The notes: generated from the letters alone by a model not told the origin. 64,000 bases of DNA from Streptomyces sp. ST2-7A (GCF_021390475.1 NZ_JAJUWS010000037.1:1-64000); one strand, 5' to 3'. Counted from the first letter of the stretch, positions 20,994-30,088 are shown. Translations and numbers: made by a program.

Positions 20994-21000
20994 GCCCGGG

Positions 21001-21070
21001 CCGGGGTCCGCGGACCCCGGACGAGGTGTGAGGGTGCCGGTCCGTCCCCCCGGGGGGACGGACCGGCACC
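21001..21070. terminator. Double terminator hairpin after secA
   Basis: Two perfect palindromes follow the secA stop: a 20-bp one at 21001-21020 (CCGGGGTCCG and its complement) and a long one at 21033-21070 with an 18-bp stem. They separate convergent genes. There is no long T tract. Confidence 0.75.
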
Positions 21071-21091
21071 GTCGTTTCCGGAGCCTTTCGA

Positions 21092-22015
21092 TCAGCGGGG
21101 GCACCGGGGGCGGGACCGGCGCGCGGGTCCGTGACCGGTGGGGGCGGACCGGGTGGGGGCGGCGAGGGGGTCGAGGGGGCCCAGGTCCACGGCCTCGCAG
21201 CGCCAGCTCCGGGGCCCCCGCCCGAGCCGGAAGGCGAGGGCGTGGACCCGATCATCCGGGACGGCCACCCGGGCGAACGCCTCCAGCACATCGGGTCGGG
21301 GACGGCAGGAGCCGACCCCGAGCAGGGTGGGCGGGGCGGTCGGGTGGGTGCCGGTGGGGCGCAGCGGGGCGAGCGGGGTCCGGGGGATCAGGTGCTCGTA
21401 GGTGTCGGCGTCGGTGTGCCCGACCAGGGTGTGGAGCGGGAGCCGGCCGCCCAGGACGAGGAGGAGCGTCCGGGCGAACCAGTGGTGCGGGTTGACGGGG
21501 TCGGGCCGGCCGAGGGGTTCTCCCGCGGTGTCGGCCCGGGTGAGCCGGCCGAGCCGGAGGGCGGGTCCGGCGGGACCCGTGGGGGGTGTGGGGCCGGTGG
21601 GAACGATCGCGCGACGGGCGGGGCGCGGACGGGAGGCGATCGGGTGGGCGGTGAGGTCGGAGCGGGTGGCCCCCGGCGGGGGACATCCGTGTGGCCGGGG
21701 GGTTCGGGGGGTGGTGCGGGTGGTCGACCGGCGGTGCGCGGTCGTCGGTGCCGCCCCGGGTTCACCGGTGGGGCGGTCCGGGTGGTGCGGACGGCGCGGC
21801 CCCGGGGTGCGGTACCGGAGGGGTCCGCCGACCGGTGCGCCGGTCGCGCCGGTCGGCGTTGCCGGGTGCCCCGGGGCGGGCCCGGTGGCGGCACCGGTGA
21901 CGCCGGAGCCCGCCCGCCGGGTCGTGCCCGTGGTCGTCGTGGCGCCCGTCGTATCCGTGGTCGGTGTCCCGTGTGTCGTGTCAGCTGTGGTCGTGTCAGC
22001 TGTGTCCGTCGTCAT
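21092..22015 (-). CDS. Rv3235 family protein
   Basis: A 307-residue protein. The first ~150 residues are an extreme Thr/Pro/Gly/Arg low-complexity stretch. The C-terminal ~110 residues form the conserved part, with HHWFARTLLLVLGGRLPLHT, VGHTDADTYEHL and HALAFRLGRGPRSWRCEAVD, typical of the actinobacterial Rv3235 family found near secA. No enzymatic motif is seen. The start ATG 22015 has GGGAG 7 bases upstream. It is divergent from the DUF6912-like gene and convergent with secA. Function is unknown. Confidence 0.82.
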   Translation of the reverse strand: MTTDTADTTTADTTHGTPTTDTTGATTTTGTTRRAGSGVTGAATGPAPGHPATPTGATGAPVGGPLRYRTPGPRRPHHPDRPTGEPGAAPTTAHRRSTTRTTPRTPRPHGCPPPGATRSDLTAHPIASRPRPARRAIVPTGPTPPTGPAGPALRLGRLTRADTAGEPLGRPDPVNPHHWFARTLLLVLGGRLPLHTLVGHTDADTYEHLIPRTPLAPLRPTGTHPTAPPTLLGVGSCRPRPDVLEAFARVAVPDDRVHALAFRLGRGPRSWRCEAVDLGPLDPLAAPTRSAPTGHGPARRSRPRCPR

Positions 22016-22105
22016 GACGCCACTCCCATCCGGGGCCCTCGCGGGGTCGGCCGGATCGTCGGCCCCGGCCCGTGCGAAGACCCCACGAGCAGGGGCTACC
22101 AGTCG

Positions 22106-22134
22106 GTAACATGGCGGAGTGTAACCACGGTCAC
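22106..22134. promoter_or_regulatory. Cluster of three GTNAC elements (possible MtrA site)
   Basis: GTAAC at 22106, GTAAC at 22121 and GTCAC at 22130 lie in the divergent region between the Rv3235-like gene and the DUF6912-like gene. MtrA sites in actinobacteria are built from paired GTNAC elements. The spacing here is not the classical one, so this is tentative. Confidence 0.25.
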
Positions 22135-22265
22135 ACGCGTCGACCAAGCACGTTGCTCCGAGCGGGGGTCGCCCGTCGGGGAGGGGCCGGACCCCGGCGG
22201 GGCCCCGGCGACACCTCCCGCGCGTCGGGGTCCGTTCGCCCCACCGATCCCGGCCCGCGCTGCTC

Positions 22266-22271
22266 TATCCT
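22266..22271 (+). promoter_or_regulatory. -10 box (TATCCT), predicted leaderless start
   Basis: TATCCT ends 7 bases before ATG 22279. No ribosome site is present between them. Confidence 0.45.
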
Positions 22272-22278
22272 GAGCCCC

Positions 22279-22785
22279 ATGCGCGTCTATCTCCCGCTCA
22301 CCCTTCCCGGGCTCGCCGAGGCGTATCGGGCGGGGGAGGTCGGGCCCGCCCCCCTGACGGCCCGGGCCGTCACCCCCGGCCTGCGCGAGTGGTATCTCTC
22401 CGGCGACGAGGAGGAGTTGGAGTACACCGCCCTCGGCCGGGCAGCCCTCGCCTCGCTGCGGTTGGTCGCCGCCGACCGGGGCGCGCCGCCGCGCCGGGTG
22501 GTGCTCGCCGTCGACGTGCCCGACGAGTGGGTGCGGGTCGACCCCGACCGGGCCCTGCTCGTCGAGGCGTTGGGCGAGGTGACGCTCGCCGAGGCGGTCC
22601 CGGTGGCCCGTTGGGTGTCGGCGCACGTGGACTCGGCCGACGCGGAGACCGATCTGGTGGCCGCCGCCGACGCCCTCCCGGCCGCCGAGAAGGGGGACCC
22701 CGATGCCCGGTTCGTCGTCGAGGGCGCCACCGACCACGAACTGCTGTGGTACGCCGTGCAGGAGATCCCCGACCTCGACTCCTGA
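22279..22785 (+). CDS. DUF6912-like conserved actinobacterial protein
   Basis: A 168-residue protein beginning MRVYLPLTLPGLAEAYRAGE. It has a C-terminal Asp/Glu-rich helix region (HVDSADAETDLVAAADALP) and FVVEGATDHELLWYAVQEIP. It resembles a small family annotated in streptomycetes as DUF6912; the family assignment is from memory of its start and length. It is soluble, without signal or membrane segment. The start lacks a ribosome site and follows a TATCCT box by 7 bases, so a leaderless mRNA is likely. The HAD gene follows on the same strand. Function is unknown. Confidence 0.8.
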   Translation: MRVYLPLTLPGLAEAYRAGEVGPAPLTARAVTPGLREWYLSGDEEELEYTALGRAALASLRLVAADRGAPPRRVVLAVDVPDEWVRVDPDRALLVEALGEVTLAEAVPVARWVSAHVDSADAETDLVAAADALPAAEKGDPDARFVVEGATDHELLWYAVQEIPDLDS

Positions 22786-22951
22786 GGTCCGCCGGGTCCC
22801 CGGATCCGTCCCCGGGCGCGGTTCCGCACCGGGAAAACGACTCGAACGTCTGGTCGACATATCGTCCGAACGCTGGGTGTGGCGTCGAGACGGAGGGGAA
22901 CCATCTCCCGCTCGGCGGGGAAACCGCCGGCCGGCTGTCGGTGATCGCGCG

Positions 22952-22957
22952 TACCGT
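22952..22957 (+). promoter_or_regulatory. -10 box (TACCGT), predicted leaderless start of the HAD gene
   Basis: TACCGT ends 7 bases before ATG 22965, with no ribosome site between. Confidence 0.35.
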
Positions 22958-22964
22958 CGGTGTC

Positions 22965-23804
22965 ATGCGTCAGGACAGCCGACCCCACCAACCCCCGCTC
23001 CGGTCCGGGGCCCCGATTCCCCCGCCCATCCCGTCCGGTCCGCCCCCGTCGTCGGGCCCGCCGGCGGCGCCGCCGCCCTCGGTGCCCGGTCTCTCCGACC
23101 CGCCCACCGGGCCGGGTCGGACACCGACCCCCGCACCGGCCCCATCGGACTCCCCGCACCTGGTCTGGGACTGGAACGGCACGCTGCTGCACGACATCCA
23201 CGTCGTGCTGGAGGCCACCAACGCCGCCTTCGGTGAGCTGGGACTGCCCGTCCTGACCCTCGACCGGTACCGCGACCTGTTCTGTGTCCCCATCCCGAAG
23301 TTCTACGAGCGCCTGCTCGGACGGCTGCCCACCGACGACGAATGGGTGGTGATGGACGGCGCCTTCCACCGCCACTACTTCGCGCGGATCGAGCGCACCG
23401 CCCTCACCGAGGGGGCGGTCGATCTCCTCGCCGCGTGGGGCGGAGCCGGTGGCACCCAGTCCGTCTGCTCGCTCGCCGGTCACGACCACCTGTCCGACTG
23501 GCTGGTGCGTCTGGACATCCACCACCACTTCACCAGGGTGGACGGCCACCCGGGTGGCGGGCCGCGCGAGGGCAAGGCCGAGCAGATGGTGCGCCACCTC
23601 ATGGCACTGGAGGGCGTGGACCCCACCCGCACCGTGGTCATCGGGGACGCCACCGACGACGCGGTCGCCGCCGCCGCGGCCGGTGCCCGGGCCGTGCTGT
23701 ACACGGGCGGCTCGCACAGCCGCCGCAGCCTGCTGGCCGCCGGCGTCCCCGTCGTGGACACCCTGGAGGAGGCCGTGGAGGTGGCGGGGAACCTCACCTC
23801 CTGA
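22965..23804 (+). CDS. HAD family hydrolase (phosphoglycolate-phosphatase-like)
   Basis: A 279-residue haloacid-dehalogenase-type phosphatase. A ~60-residue Pro-rich head precedes motif I HLVWDWNGTLLHD, where the nucleophile and acid are the two Asp/Asn-flanked positions. The second residue after the nucleophile Asp is Asn (DWN) instead of the usual Asp, as in some members of this group. Motif II/III and IV follow as SVCSLAGHDHL, GKAEQMVRHL and VVIGDATDDAVAAAAAGARAVL. Substrate cannot be told. The start ATG 22965 lies 7 bases after a TACCGT box; other upstream starts (GTG 22941) are possible. Confidence 0.85.
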   Translation: MRQDSRPHQPPLRSGAPIPPPIPSGPPPSSGPPAAPPPSVPGLSDPPTGPGRTPTPAPAPSDSPHLVWDWNGTLLHDIHVVLEATNAAFGELGLPVLTLDRYRDLFCVPIPKFYERLLGRLPTDDEWVVMDGAFHRHYFARIERTALTEGAVDLLAAWGGAGGTQSVCSLAGHDHLSDWLVRLDIHHHFTRVDGHPGGGPREGKAEQMVRHLMALEGVDPTRTVVIGDATDDAVAAAAAGARAVLYTGGSHSRRSLLAAGVPVVDTLEEAVEVAGNLTS

Positions 23805-23923
23805 GCGCCGGCGTGAAGTACGGGCGCGCGGGGCCGTCCGCCGGGTGCCGGGCCCGACCGCCCGGTGCCCGCCCCGCCCCGCGCCGGTGGGCGCCGACGG
23901 CCGCCGGACGCTCCACCCGGTAT

Positions 23924-23943
23924 CCCGGGGCGTGCGCCCCGGG
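23924..23943 (+). terminator. Hairpin downstream of the HAD gene
   Basis: CCCGGGGCG and CGCCCCGGG form a 9-bp stem with a 2-base loop, 120 bases after the stop. In the rest of 23805-24411 no convincing gene is seen; codon bias is poor in all frames. Confidence 0.35.
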
Positions 23944-24399
23944 GGCGCCCCCGACCCCGACACGCCCCCTCCGGTGTCCCCGACCGGCACCCGGCCCTGC
24001 GGTACCGTTCCCGTGGAGGCCCGTCCGCCCGCCGTACCGGCTGACGGGTCCGGGTCGCCGTCCGCTCCGGCGTACGGCGGACGCCGTCCCCTCCGGGATC
24101 CGCGCGTCACACCGTCGGTCGCCCCGTTCCCGACCGGGGAGGGAAGTCGACGGTGCCCGTCGCGGCCGGCCGATCCGTTCGGCGCCGGGCCGCACCCCGC
24201 GCACGGGGAACACCGCGCGACGCCACGTGACGGTGCGCTCGCCGTGCGGCACGCCCCGCCGACGACCGACAACGCCACACAGCCGACCGACAACAGCACG
24301 TGGCTCGCCCGCGGCCCCGCTCGCGGTTCTTGTCCACCCGGTCAAAATATCGTCCCCCGCTTTGTACGAACGGCGGCGGGAGCGCCGACACGGGAGCGG

Positions 24400-24405
24400 T
24401 AGCCT
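24400..24405 (+). promoter_or_regulatory. -10 box (TAGCCT) upstream of the glutamate dehydrogenase
   Basis: TAGCCT ends 6 bases before a GTG at 24412 and about 230 bases before the dehydrogenase ATG. No -35 at normal spacing is seen. Confidence 0.35.
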
Positions 24406-24411
24406 GAGCCC

Positions 24412-24654
24412 GTGATCAGCGCGATACCCGCCGGAGGCAGCGTCGCCTCCCCCGCCCCGATCGCGGAGTCCGCTCCGCGCGGGGTCCGGTTCCGCGCACC
24501 CCGCGCGGCCCGGTGCGGCCGGTCGTCGAAGGACGCGGCGGGGATCGCCCGTCATCCCCGACCGAGCGTCGCCCGCTGCATCCGACATCGAGTTCCCGAC
24601 GTCGTGCGACGAGGCGCGACAGGAGTCAGAGGACATGCACAGCAAGCTGGATGA
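24412..24654 (+). CDS. Possible small leader ORF overlapping the glutamate dehydrogenase start
   Basis: An 80-codon frame starts at GTG 24412, six bases after TAGCCT, the layout of a leaderless gene, and ends 20 bases inside the next gene in a different frame. The first ~45 codons have the strong third-position GC bias of real genes here; the bias fades in the second half. The product (MISAIPAGGSVAS...) is Arg/Ala/Pro-rich without a known domain. It may be a regulatory leader ORF or a short gene whose real end is unclear. It could also be chance, because GC-rich DNA often stays open. Confidence 0.25.
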   Translation: MISAIPAGGSVASPAPIAESAPRGVRFRAPRAARCGRSSKDAAGIARHPRPSVARCIRHRVPDVVRRGATGVRGHAQQAG

Positions 24655-27600
24655 CGTCAAAGCCGAATTGCTGGACCGCGCGGCCGAGGTCGCCGATCAC
24701 GGACCGGCGGGGAGCAGAACCGCCCGGCACCCGGACGCCGACGAACTCCGGGCGTATCTCCAGCGCTACTACCTGTACGTCTCCCCGGAGGACCTCCAGG
24801 GGCGCGATCCGGTCGACCTCTACGGCGCCGCGCTCTCCCACCGCCGGCTCGCCGCCCGCCGCCCGCAGGGCACCGCCGACATCCGCGTGCACACGCCGAC
24901 GGTCGAGGAGGTCGGCTGGACCTGCAGTCACACCGTGGTGGAGGTCGTCACCGACGACATGCCCTTCCTGGTGGACTCGGTCACCAACGAACTCTCCCGG
25001 CAGGACCGGGGCATCCACATCGTCATCCACCCGCAGATGATCGTCCGCCGGGACGTCGCCGGAGAGCTCCTGGAGGTCCTGGACGCCGGGCGCGACCCCT
25101 TCGGCGCCCGGACCCACACCCACGAGCCGGGTGAGCTGCCGGACGACGCCGTGATCGAGTCCTGGATCCACGTCGAGGTGGACCGGGAGACCGACCACGA
25201 GGATCTGCGGCGCATCGAGGCCGACCTGCGGCGGGTCCTCAACGACGTCCGCGAGTCCGTGGAGGACTGGCGGAAGATGCGCGAGCGGGCGCTGTCCATC
25301 GCCGACGAGCTGACCGTCCCGCCCGTCCTGGTGACCGACACCGCCGAGGACGACGACGCGACCGCCCTCGACGCCGACACCGACGGGGCGACCGACACCG
25401 CCGCCCGGGACGAGGCGGAGGAGCGTCGGCGCGTCCTGGAGATCGAGGAGGCCCGCGAACTGCTCCGCTGGCTGGCCGCCGACCACTTCACCTTCCTCGG
25501 CTACCGCGAGTACCGGCTGGTGCGGGAGGACAACGGCGGCGAGGGTGACGTGTTGGCGGCCGTCCCCGGCACCGGTCTGGGCATCCTGCGCTCCGACCCC
25601 ACCCATGTCCTGCCGGAGGGCACCGCCGGGGACGGCACCGACACCGGAAGCGGCGGCGCGACCCCCGGCCGCACCGCGTCCGGCCGCACCGACATCGGTG
25701 ACTACCACCCCGGCATCCCGACGCCCTCCTCCCCGGCGTTCAGTCGACTGACACCCGCCGCCCGGGCCAAGGCCCGCGAGCCCCGGGTGCTCATCCTCAC
25801 CAAGGCCAACAGCCGTGCCACCGTGCACCGCCGCTCCTACCTGGACTACATCGGCGTCAAGAAGTTCGACGCCGAGGGCCGCGTGATCGGCGAGCGCCGC
25901 TTCCTGGGCCTGTTCTCCTCGGCGGCCTACACCGAGTCGGTGCGCCGGGTGCCGGTGATCCGCCGCAAGGTGGCCGAGGTGTTGGCCTCCGCCGGGTTCG
26001 CCCCCGACAGCCACAGCGGCCGGGACCTGCTCCAGATCCTGGAGACCTACCCGCGCGACGAACTGTTCCAGACCTCGGTGCCGACCCTGCGGTCCATCAC
26101 CACAGCCGTGCTGCACCTCCAGGAACGCCGCCGGCTGCGGCTGTTCCTGCGCCAGGACGAGTACGGCCGCTACTACTCCGCCCTCGTCTACCTCCCCCGG
26201 GACCGTTGGACCACCTCGGTGCGGCTGCGGCTGAGTGACATCCTCTGCGAGGAACTGGGCGGCACCACCACCGACTTCACCGCCTGGAACACCGAGTCGG
26301 TGCTCTCCCGGCTGCACTTCGTGATCCGGGTCCCGACCGGTACCGAACTGCCGGAGATCACCGAGGCCGACCGGGATCGAATCGAGGCACGGCTGGCCGA
26401 CGCCTCCCGCTCGTGGACCGACGGTTTCGTCGACGCCCTCCTCTCCGAACTGGGCGAGGAACAGGCGGCCGAACTGGGCCGGCGCTTCCAACACGCCTTC
26501 CCCGAGGGGTACAAGGCGGACCACCCGCCGCGCGCCGCCGTCGCCGACCTGCAGTACGTGCTCGGCCTGCGCACCGGGGAGGACGAGCCGGACTTCGCCC
26601 TCAGCCTCTACGAGCCGGTCGGCGCCGCCCCCGGCGAGCGCCGCTTCAAGATCTACCGCACCGGTGAGCCGGTGACCCTCTCGGCGGTCCTGCCGGTGTT
26701 GCAGAACCTCGGAGTGGAGGTCGTCGACGAGCGGCCCTACGAGCTGCGCCCGGCAGACGGTTCCACCGCCTGGATCTACGACTTCGGCCTGCGCGTCCCG
26801 GAGGCGGTCGCCAAATCCACCGGCGCCGACGTCCGCGAGCGCTTCCAGGAGGCGTTCTCCGCCGCCTGGACCGGCGAGGCGGAGAACGACGGGATCAACG
26901 CCCTGGTGCTGTCGGCGGGGCTGACCTGGCGGCAGGCGATGGTCCTGCGCGCCTACGCCAAGTACCTGTGGCAGGCGGGGGCGAGGTTCTCCAAGGAGAA
27001 CATGGAGGCCACGCTCTGCCGCAACGTCCACACCACCCGCCTGCTGGTCAACCTCTTCGAAGCCCGCCTGCACCCCGAACGACAGCACGCCGGTCACGAG
27101 TTGACCGACGGCATCCTGGAGGAACTGGACGGTGCCCTGGACCAGGTCTCCAACCTGGACGAGGACCGCATCCTGCGCGCCTTCCGGACCGTCATCCGGG
27201 CCACCCTGCGCTGCAACTACTTCCGTTCCGACGGCGATGTCCCCGCCGGTACGACCGCCGACGGCACGGAGGCCGGGCGACCCCGGCCCTACCTGTCGAT
27301 GAAGCTCGACCCGCAGGCCATCCCCGACCTGCCCGAGCCGCGCCCGGCCTACGAGATCTGGGTGTACTCCCCGCGTGTGGAGGGCGTCCACCTGCGCTTC
27401 GGCAAGGTAGCCCGGGGCGGTCTGCGCTGGTCCGACCGGCGCGAGGACTTCCGCACCGAGATCCTGGGCCTGGTCAAGGCGCAGGAGGTGAAGAACACCG
27501 TCATCGTGCCGGTCGGCGCCAAGGGCGGGTTCGTCGCCAAGCGGCTGCCGAGCCCGACCCGGCGGGAGGCGTGGCTGGCGGAGGGCGTCGCCTGCTACCG

Positions 27601-29821
27601 CACCTTCATCCGCGGACTGTTGGACATCACCGACAACCTGGTGGACGGCCGGGTCGTGCCGCCGCCCGGGGTGGTGCGCCACGACGGCGACGACACCTAC
27701 CTCGTGGTCGCCGCGGACAAGGGCACCGCCACCTTCTCCGACATCGCCAACGAGGTCGCCGGCGAGTACGGCTTCTGGCTGGGCGACGCCTTCGCCTCCG
27801 GTGGCTCCGCCGGCTACGACCACAAGGCCATGGGCATCACCGCCCGGGGCGCCTGGGAGTCGGTCCGCCGACACTTCCGCGAACTGGGCCACGACACCCA
27901 GACGCAGGACTTCACGGTCGTCGGCATCGGTGACATGTCCGGTGACGTCTTCGGCAACGGCATGCTGCTGTCGGAGCACATCCGGCTGGTCGCGGCCTTC
28001 GACCACCGGCACATCTTCCTGGACCCCGACCCCGACGCCGAGATCTCCCACCTGGAGCGCCGCCGGCTGTTCGAGCTGCCCCGCTCGTCCTGGGCCGACT
28101 ACGACACCTCGCTGCTCTCCAAGGGCGGCGGCGTGCACCCGCGCTCGGCCAAGTCCATCCCGCTCACCCCGCAGGTGCGCGCGGCCCTGGACATCCCGTC
28201 CACGGTTGTGGCGATGACCCCCGCCGACCTGATGCGGGCGATCCTGCGGGCCCCGGTGGACCTGCTGTGGAACGGCGGCATCGGCACCTACGTCAAGGCG
28301 TCCACGGAGAGCCACGCCGCCGTCGGCGACCGCGCCAACGACGCGATCCGGGTGGACGGCCGGGACCTGCGGGTCAAGGTGATCGGCGAGGGCGGCAATC
28401 TGGGCCTGACGCAGTTGGGCCGCATCGAGTTCGCCCGATCCGGTGGGCACTGCAACACCGACGCCATCGACAACAGCGCCGGGGTGGACACCTCCGACCA
28501 CGAGGTGAACATCAAGATCCTGCTCAACGACGTGGTCGCCAACGGGGACCTCACCGTCAAGCAGCGCAACCTGCTGCTGGCGGAGATGACCGACGAGGTC
28601 TCCGACATCGTGCTGCGCAACAACCACGCGCAGAACGTGGTGCTGGCCACCTCCGAGGCCACCGCGCCCGGCCTGCTCCTGGCCCACCAGCGCTTCATCC
28701 GCTCCCTGGAGGTGGACGGCCGGCTGGACCGGCGACTGGAGTTCCTGCCGGACGACGAGGAGATCTCCGACCGGCTGCACGTGGGGGAGGGGCTGACCCA
28801 GCCGGAGCTGGCGGTGCTGCTGGCGTACGCCAAGCTCACCACCACCGAGGCGCTGGTCGACACCGACCTCCCCGAGGACCCGTACCTGCAACGGCTGCTG
28901 GCGGTGTACTTCCCCGGCCCGCTGCGCGAGCGCTTCCCGGACCGGATCGAGCGCCACGCGCTGCGCCGGGAGATCATCACCACCCTCCTGGTCAACGACA
29001 CGATCAACGTCGGCGGACCGTCCTTCCTGCACCGGCTGCACGAGGAGTCCGGTGCCTCGGTGGAGGAGATCGTCCGGGCGCACAGCGCCGCCCGGGCGAT
29101 CTTCGGCCTGCACCGGATCTGGGACACCGCCGAACAGCTGGCCAACGATGTTCCGGCGACCGTCCTGACCCGCATCCGGCTGCACTCGCGGCGGATGGTC
29201 GAGCGCGGCGCCCGCTGGTTGCTGAACAACCGGCCGCAGCCGCTGAGGCTGGCGGAGACCATCGAGGTGTTCTCCGACCCGCTGGGGAAGGTGTGGCTCG
29301 AGCTGCCCAAGCTGCTGCGCGGCCGGGACCTGGAGGTGCACAGCGCCACCCACGACGAGCTGGTGGGCAGCGGAGTGCCGGCCGAGCTGGCCCAGCAGGT
29401 CGCCGGGTTCACGGCGGTCTTCCCGGCCCTGGACGTGGTGGCCGTCGCCGACCGTACCGGGCGCGACCTGATGGACGTGGCGCAGGTGTACTACCACCTC
29501 GCCGACCAGCTGGGGATCTCCCGGCTCCAGGACCGGATCAGCATGCTGCCGCGCGCCGACCGCTGGCAGTCGATGGCGCGCACCTCGATCCGCGAGGATC
29601 TCTACGCGGCGCATCAGCTGATCACGGCCGACGTACTGGCCGCTGGGGAGCCGGGGGCCGACCCGGAGGAGATGTGGGAGGCGTGGGCCTCCCGCAACCG
29701 GGCGATCCTCACCCGGGCGCGCTCCACGCTGGCGGAGATCCAGAACTCCGACGGCTTCGACCTGGCCAACCTTTCGGTGGCGATGCGGACGATGCGCACC
29801 CTGCTGCGCAGCAACCGCTGA
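24635..29821 (+). CDS. NAD-specific glutamate dehydrogenase, 180-kDa class
   Basis: A 1728-residue enzyme that oxidises glutamate to 2-oxoglutarate and ammonia with NAD, feeding nitrogen and carbon catabolism; the class was first described in Streptomyces clavuligerus. ACT-like regulatory regions occupy the first ~600 residues. The catalytic region includes GKVARGGLRWSDRREDFRTE, VPVGAKGGFVAKRLP, FSDIANEVAGEYGFWLGDAF, GSAGYDHKAMGITARGAW and GIGDMSGDVFGNGMLLS. The C-terminal helical domain follows (AVLLAYAKLTTTEALV). It is about 70 residues longer than usual because of two acidic/Gly-Thr low-complexity inserts near residues 235-265 and 325-365. The start ATG 24635 follows AGAGGA. Confidence 0.96.
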   Translation: MHSKLDDVKAELLDRAAEVADHGPAGSRTARHPDADELRAYLQRYYLYVSPEDLQGRDPVDLYGAALSHRRLAARRPQGTADIRVHTPTVEEVGWTCSHTVVEVVTDDMPFLVDSVTNELSRQDRGIHIVIHPQMIVRRDVAGELLEVLDAGRDPFGARTHTHEPGELPDDAVIESWIHVEVDRETDHEDLRRIEADLRRVLNDVRESVEDWRKMRERALSIADELTVPPVLVTDTAEDDDATALDADTDGATDTAARDEAEERRRVLEIEEARELLRWLAADHFTFLGYREYRLVREDNGGEGDVLAAVPGTGLGILRSDPTHVLPEGTAGDGTDTGSGGATPGRTASGRTDIGDYHPGIPTPSSPAFSRLTPAARAKAREPRVLILTKANSRATVHRRSYLDYIGVKKFDAEGRVIGERRFLGLFSSAAYTESVRRVPVIRRKVAEVLASAGFAPDSHSGRDLLQILETYPRDELFQTSVPTLRSITTAVLHLQERRRLRLFLRQDEYGRYYSALVYLPRDRWTTSVRLRLSDILCEELGGTTTDFTAWNTESVLSRLHFVIRVPTGTELPEITEADRDRIEARLADASRSWTDGFVDALLSELGEEQAAELGRRFQHAFPEGYKADHPPRAAVADLQYVLGLRTGEDEPDFALSLYEPVGAAPGERRFKIYRTGEPVTLSAVLPVLQNLGVEVVDERPYELRPADGSTAWIYDFGLRVPEAVAKSTGADVRERFQEAFSAAWTGEAENDGINALVLSAGLTWRQAMVLRAYAKYLWQAGARFSKENMEATLCRNVHTTRLLVNLFEARLHPERQHAGHELTDGILEELDGALDQVSNLDEDRILRAFRTVIRATLRCNYFRSDGDVPAGTTADGTEAGRPRPYLSMKLDPQAIPDLPEPRPAYEIWVYSPRVEGVHLRFGKVARGGLRWSDRREDFRTEILGLVKAQEVKNTVIVPVGAKGGFVAKRLPSPTRREAWLAEGVACYRTFIRGLLDITDNLVDGRVVPPPGVVRHDGDDTYLVVAADKGTATFSDIANEVAGEYGFWLGDAFASGGSAGYDHKAMGITARGAWESVRRHFRELGHDTQTQDFTVVGIGDMSGDVFGNGMLLSEHIRLVAAFDHRHIFLDPDPDAEISHLERRRLFELPRSSWADYDTSLLSKGGGVHPRSAKSIPLTPQVRAALDIPSTVVAMTPADLMRAILRAPVDLLWNGGIGTYVKASTESHAAVGDRANDAIRVDGRDLRVKVIGEGGNLGLTQLGRIEFARSGGHCNTDAIDNSAGVDTSDHEVNIKILLNDVVANGDLTVKQRNLLLAEMTDEVSDIVLRNNHAQNVVLATSEATAPGLLLAHQRFIRSLEVDGRLDRRLEFLPDDEEISDRLHVGEGLTQPELAVLLAYAKLTTTEALVDTDLPEDPYLQRLLAVYFPGPLRERFPDRIERHALRREIITTLLVNDTINVGGPSFLHRLHEESGASVEEIVRAHSAARAIFGLHRIWDTAEQLANDVPATVLTRIRLHSRRMVERGARWLLNNRPQPLRLAETIEVFSDPLGKVWLELPKLLRGRDLEVHSATHDELVGSGVPAELAQQVAGFTAVFPALDVVAVADRTGRDLMDVAQVYYHLADQLGISRLQDRISMLPRADRWQSMARTSIREDLYAAHQLITADVLAAGEPGADPEEMWEAWASRNRAILTRARSTLAEIQNSDGFDLANLSVAMRTMRTLLRSNR

Positions 29822-29837
29822 CGCCGACGGAGGCCGA

Positions 29838-29875
29838 CGCGCCCCCGGGCCGGGAACCACCGGCCCGGGGGCGCG
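29838..29875 (+). terminator. Terminator hairpin after the glutamate dehydrogenase
   Basis: CGCGCCCCCGGGCCGG and its exact complement form a 16-bp stem with the loop GAACCA, 17 bases past the stop codon. No T tract follows. Confidence 0.75.
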
Positions 29876-29936
29876 GGTGTTTCCGCACCCGTGCCGGGTG
29901 CGGGCGGGGTCGGCCGGGGGCCGCCCGTCCCCGCAC

Positions 29937-30038
29937 GGCCCGGTCCCCCGCTTGGCCCGGTCCCCCGCATGGCCCGGTCCCCCGCATGGCCCGGTCCCCC
30001 GCACGGCCCGGTCCCCCGCATGGCCCGGTCCCCCGCAC
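29937..30038. repeat. Six tandem copies of a 17-bp unit
   Basis: GGCCCGGTCCCCCGCNN is repeated six times head to tail (last two bases TT, AT, AT, AC, AT, AC), followed by a partial seventh unit. It lies between the dehydrogenase terminator and the glycosyltransferase start. Confidence 0.92.
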
Positions 30039-30075
30039 GGCCCGGGAAAAGGCGGTACGACAAGCCCTCGGTTCC

Positions 30076-30081
30076 TAGGGT
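30076..30081 (+). promoter_or_regulatory. -10 box (TAGGGT), predicted leaderless start of the glycosyltransferase gene
   Basis: TAGGGT ends 7 bases before ATG 30089. It lies 38 bases after the last 17-bp repeat. Confidence 0.4.
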
Positions 30082-30088
30082 GACGGGC

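Noticed and set aside
23805..24411. Possible genes between the HAD phosphatase and the glutamate dehydrogenase
   Set aside because: Open frames exist on both strands but with poor codon bias and no motif; only the small frame at 24412 was kept, at low confidence.
29937..30038. CRISPR-like array
   Set aside because: The units are directly adjacent with no spacers, only 17 bp long, and there are no cas genes.
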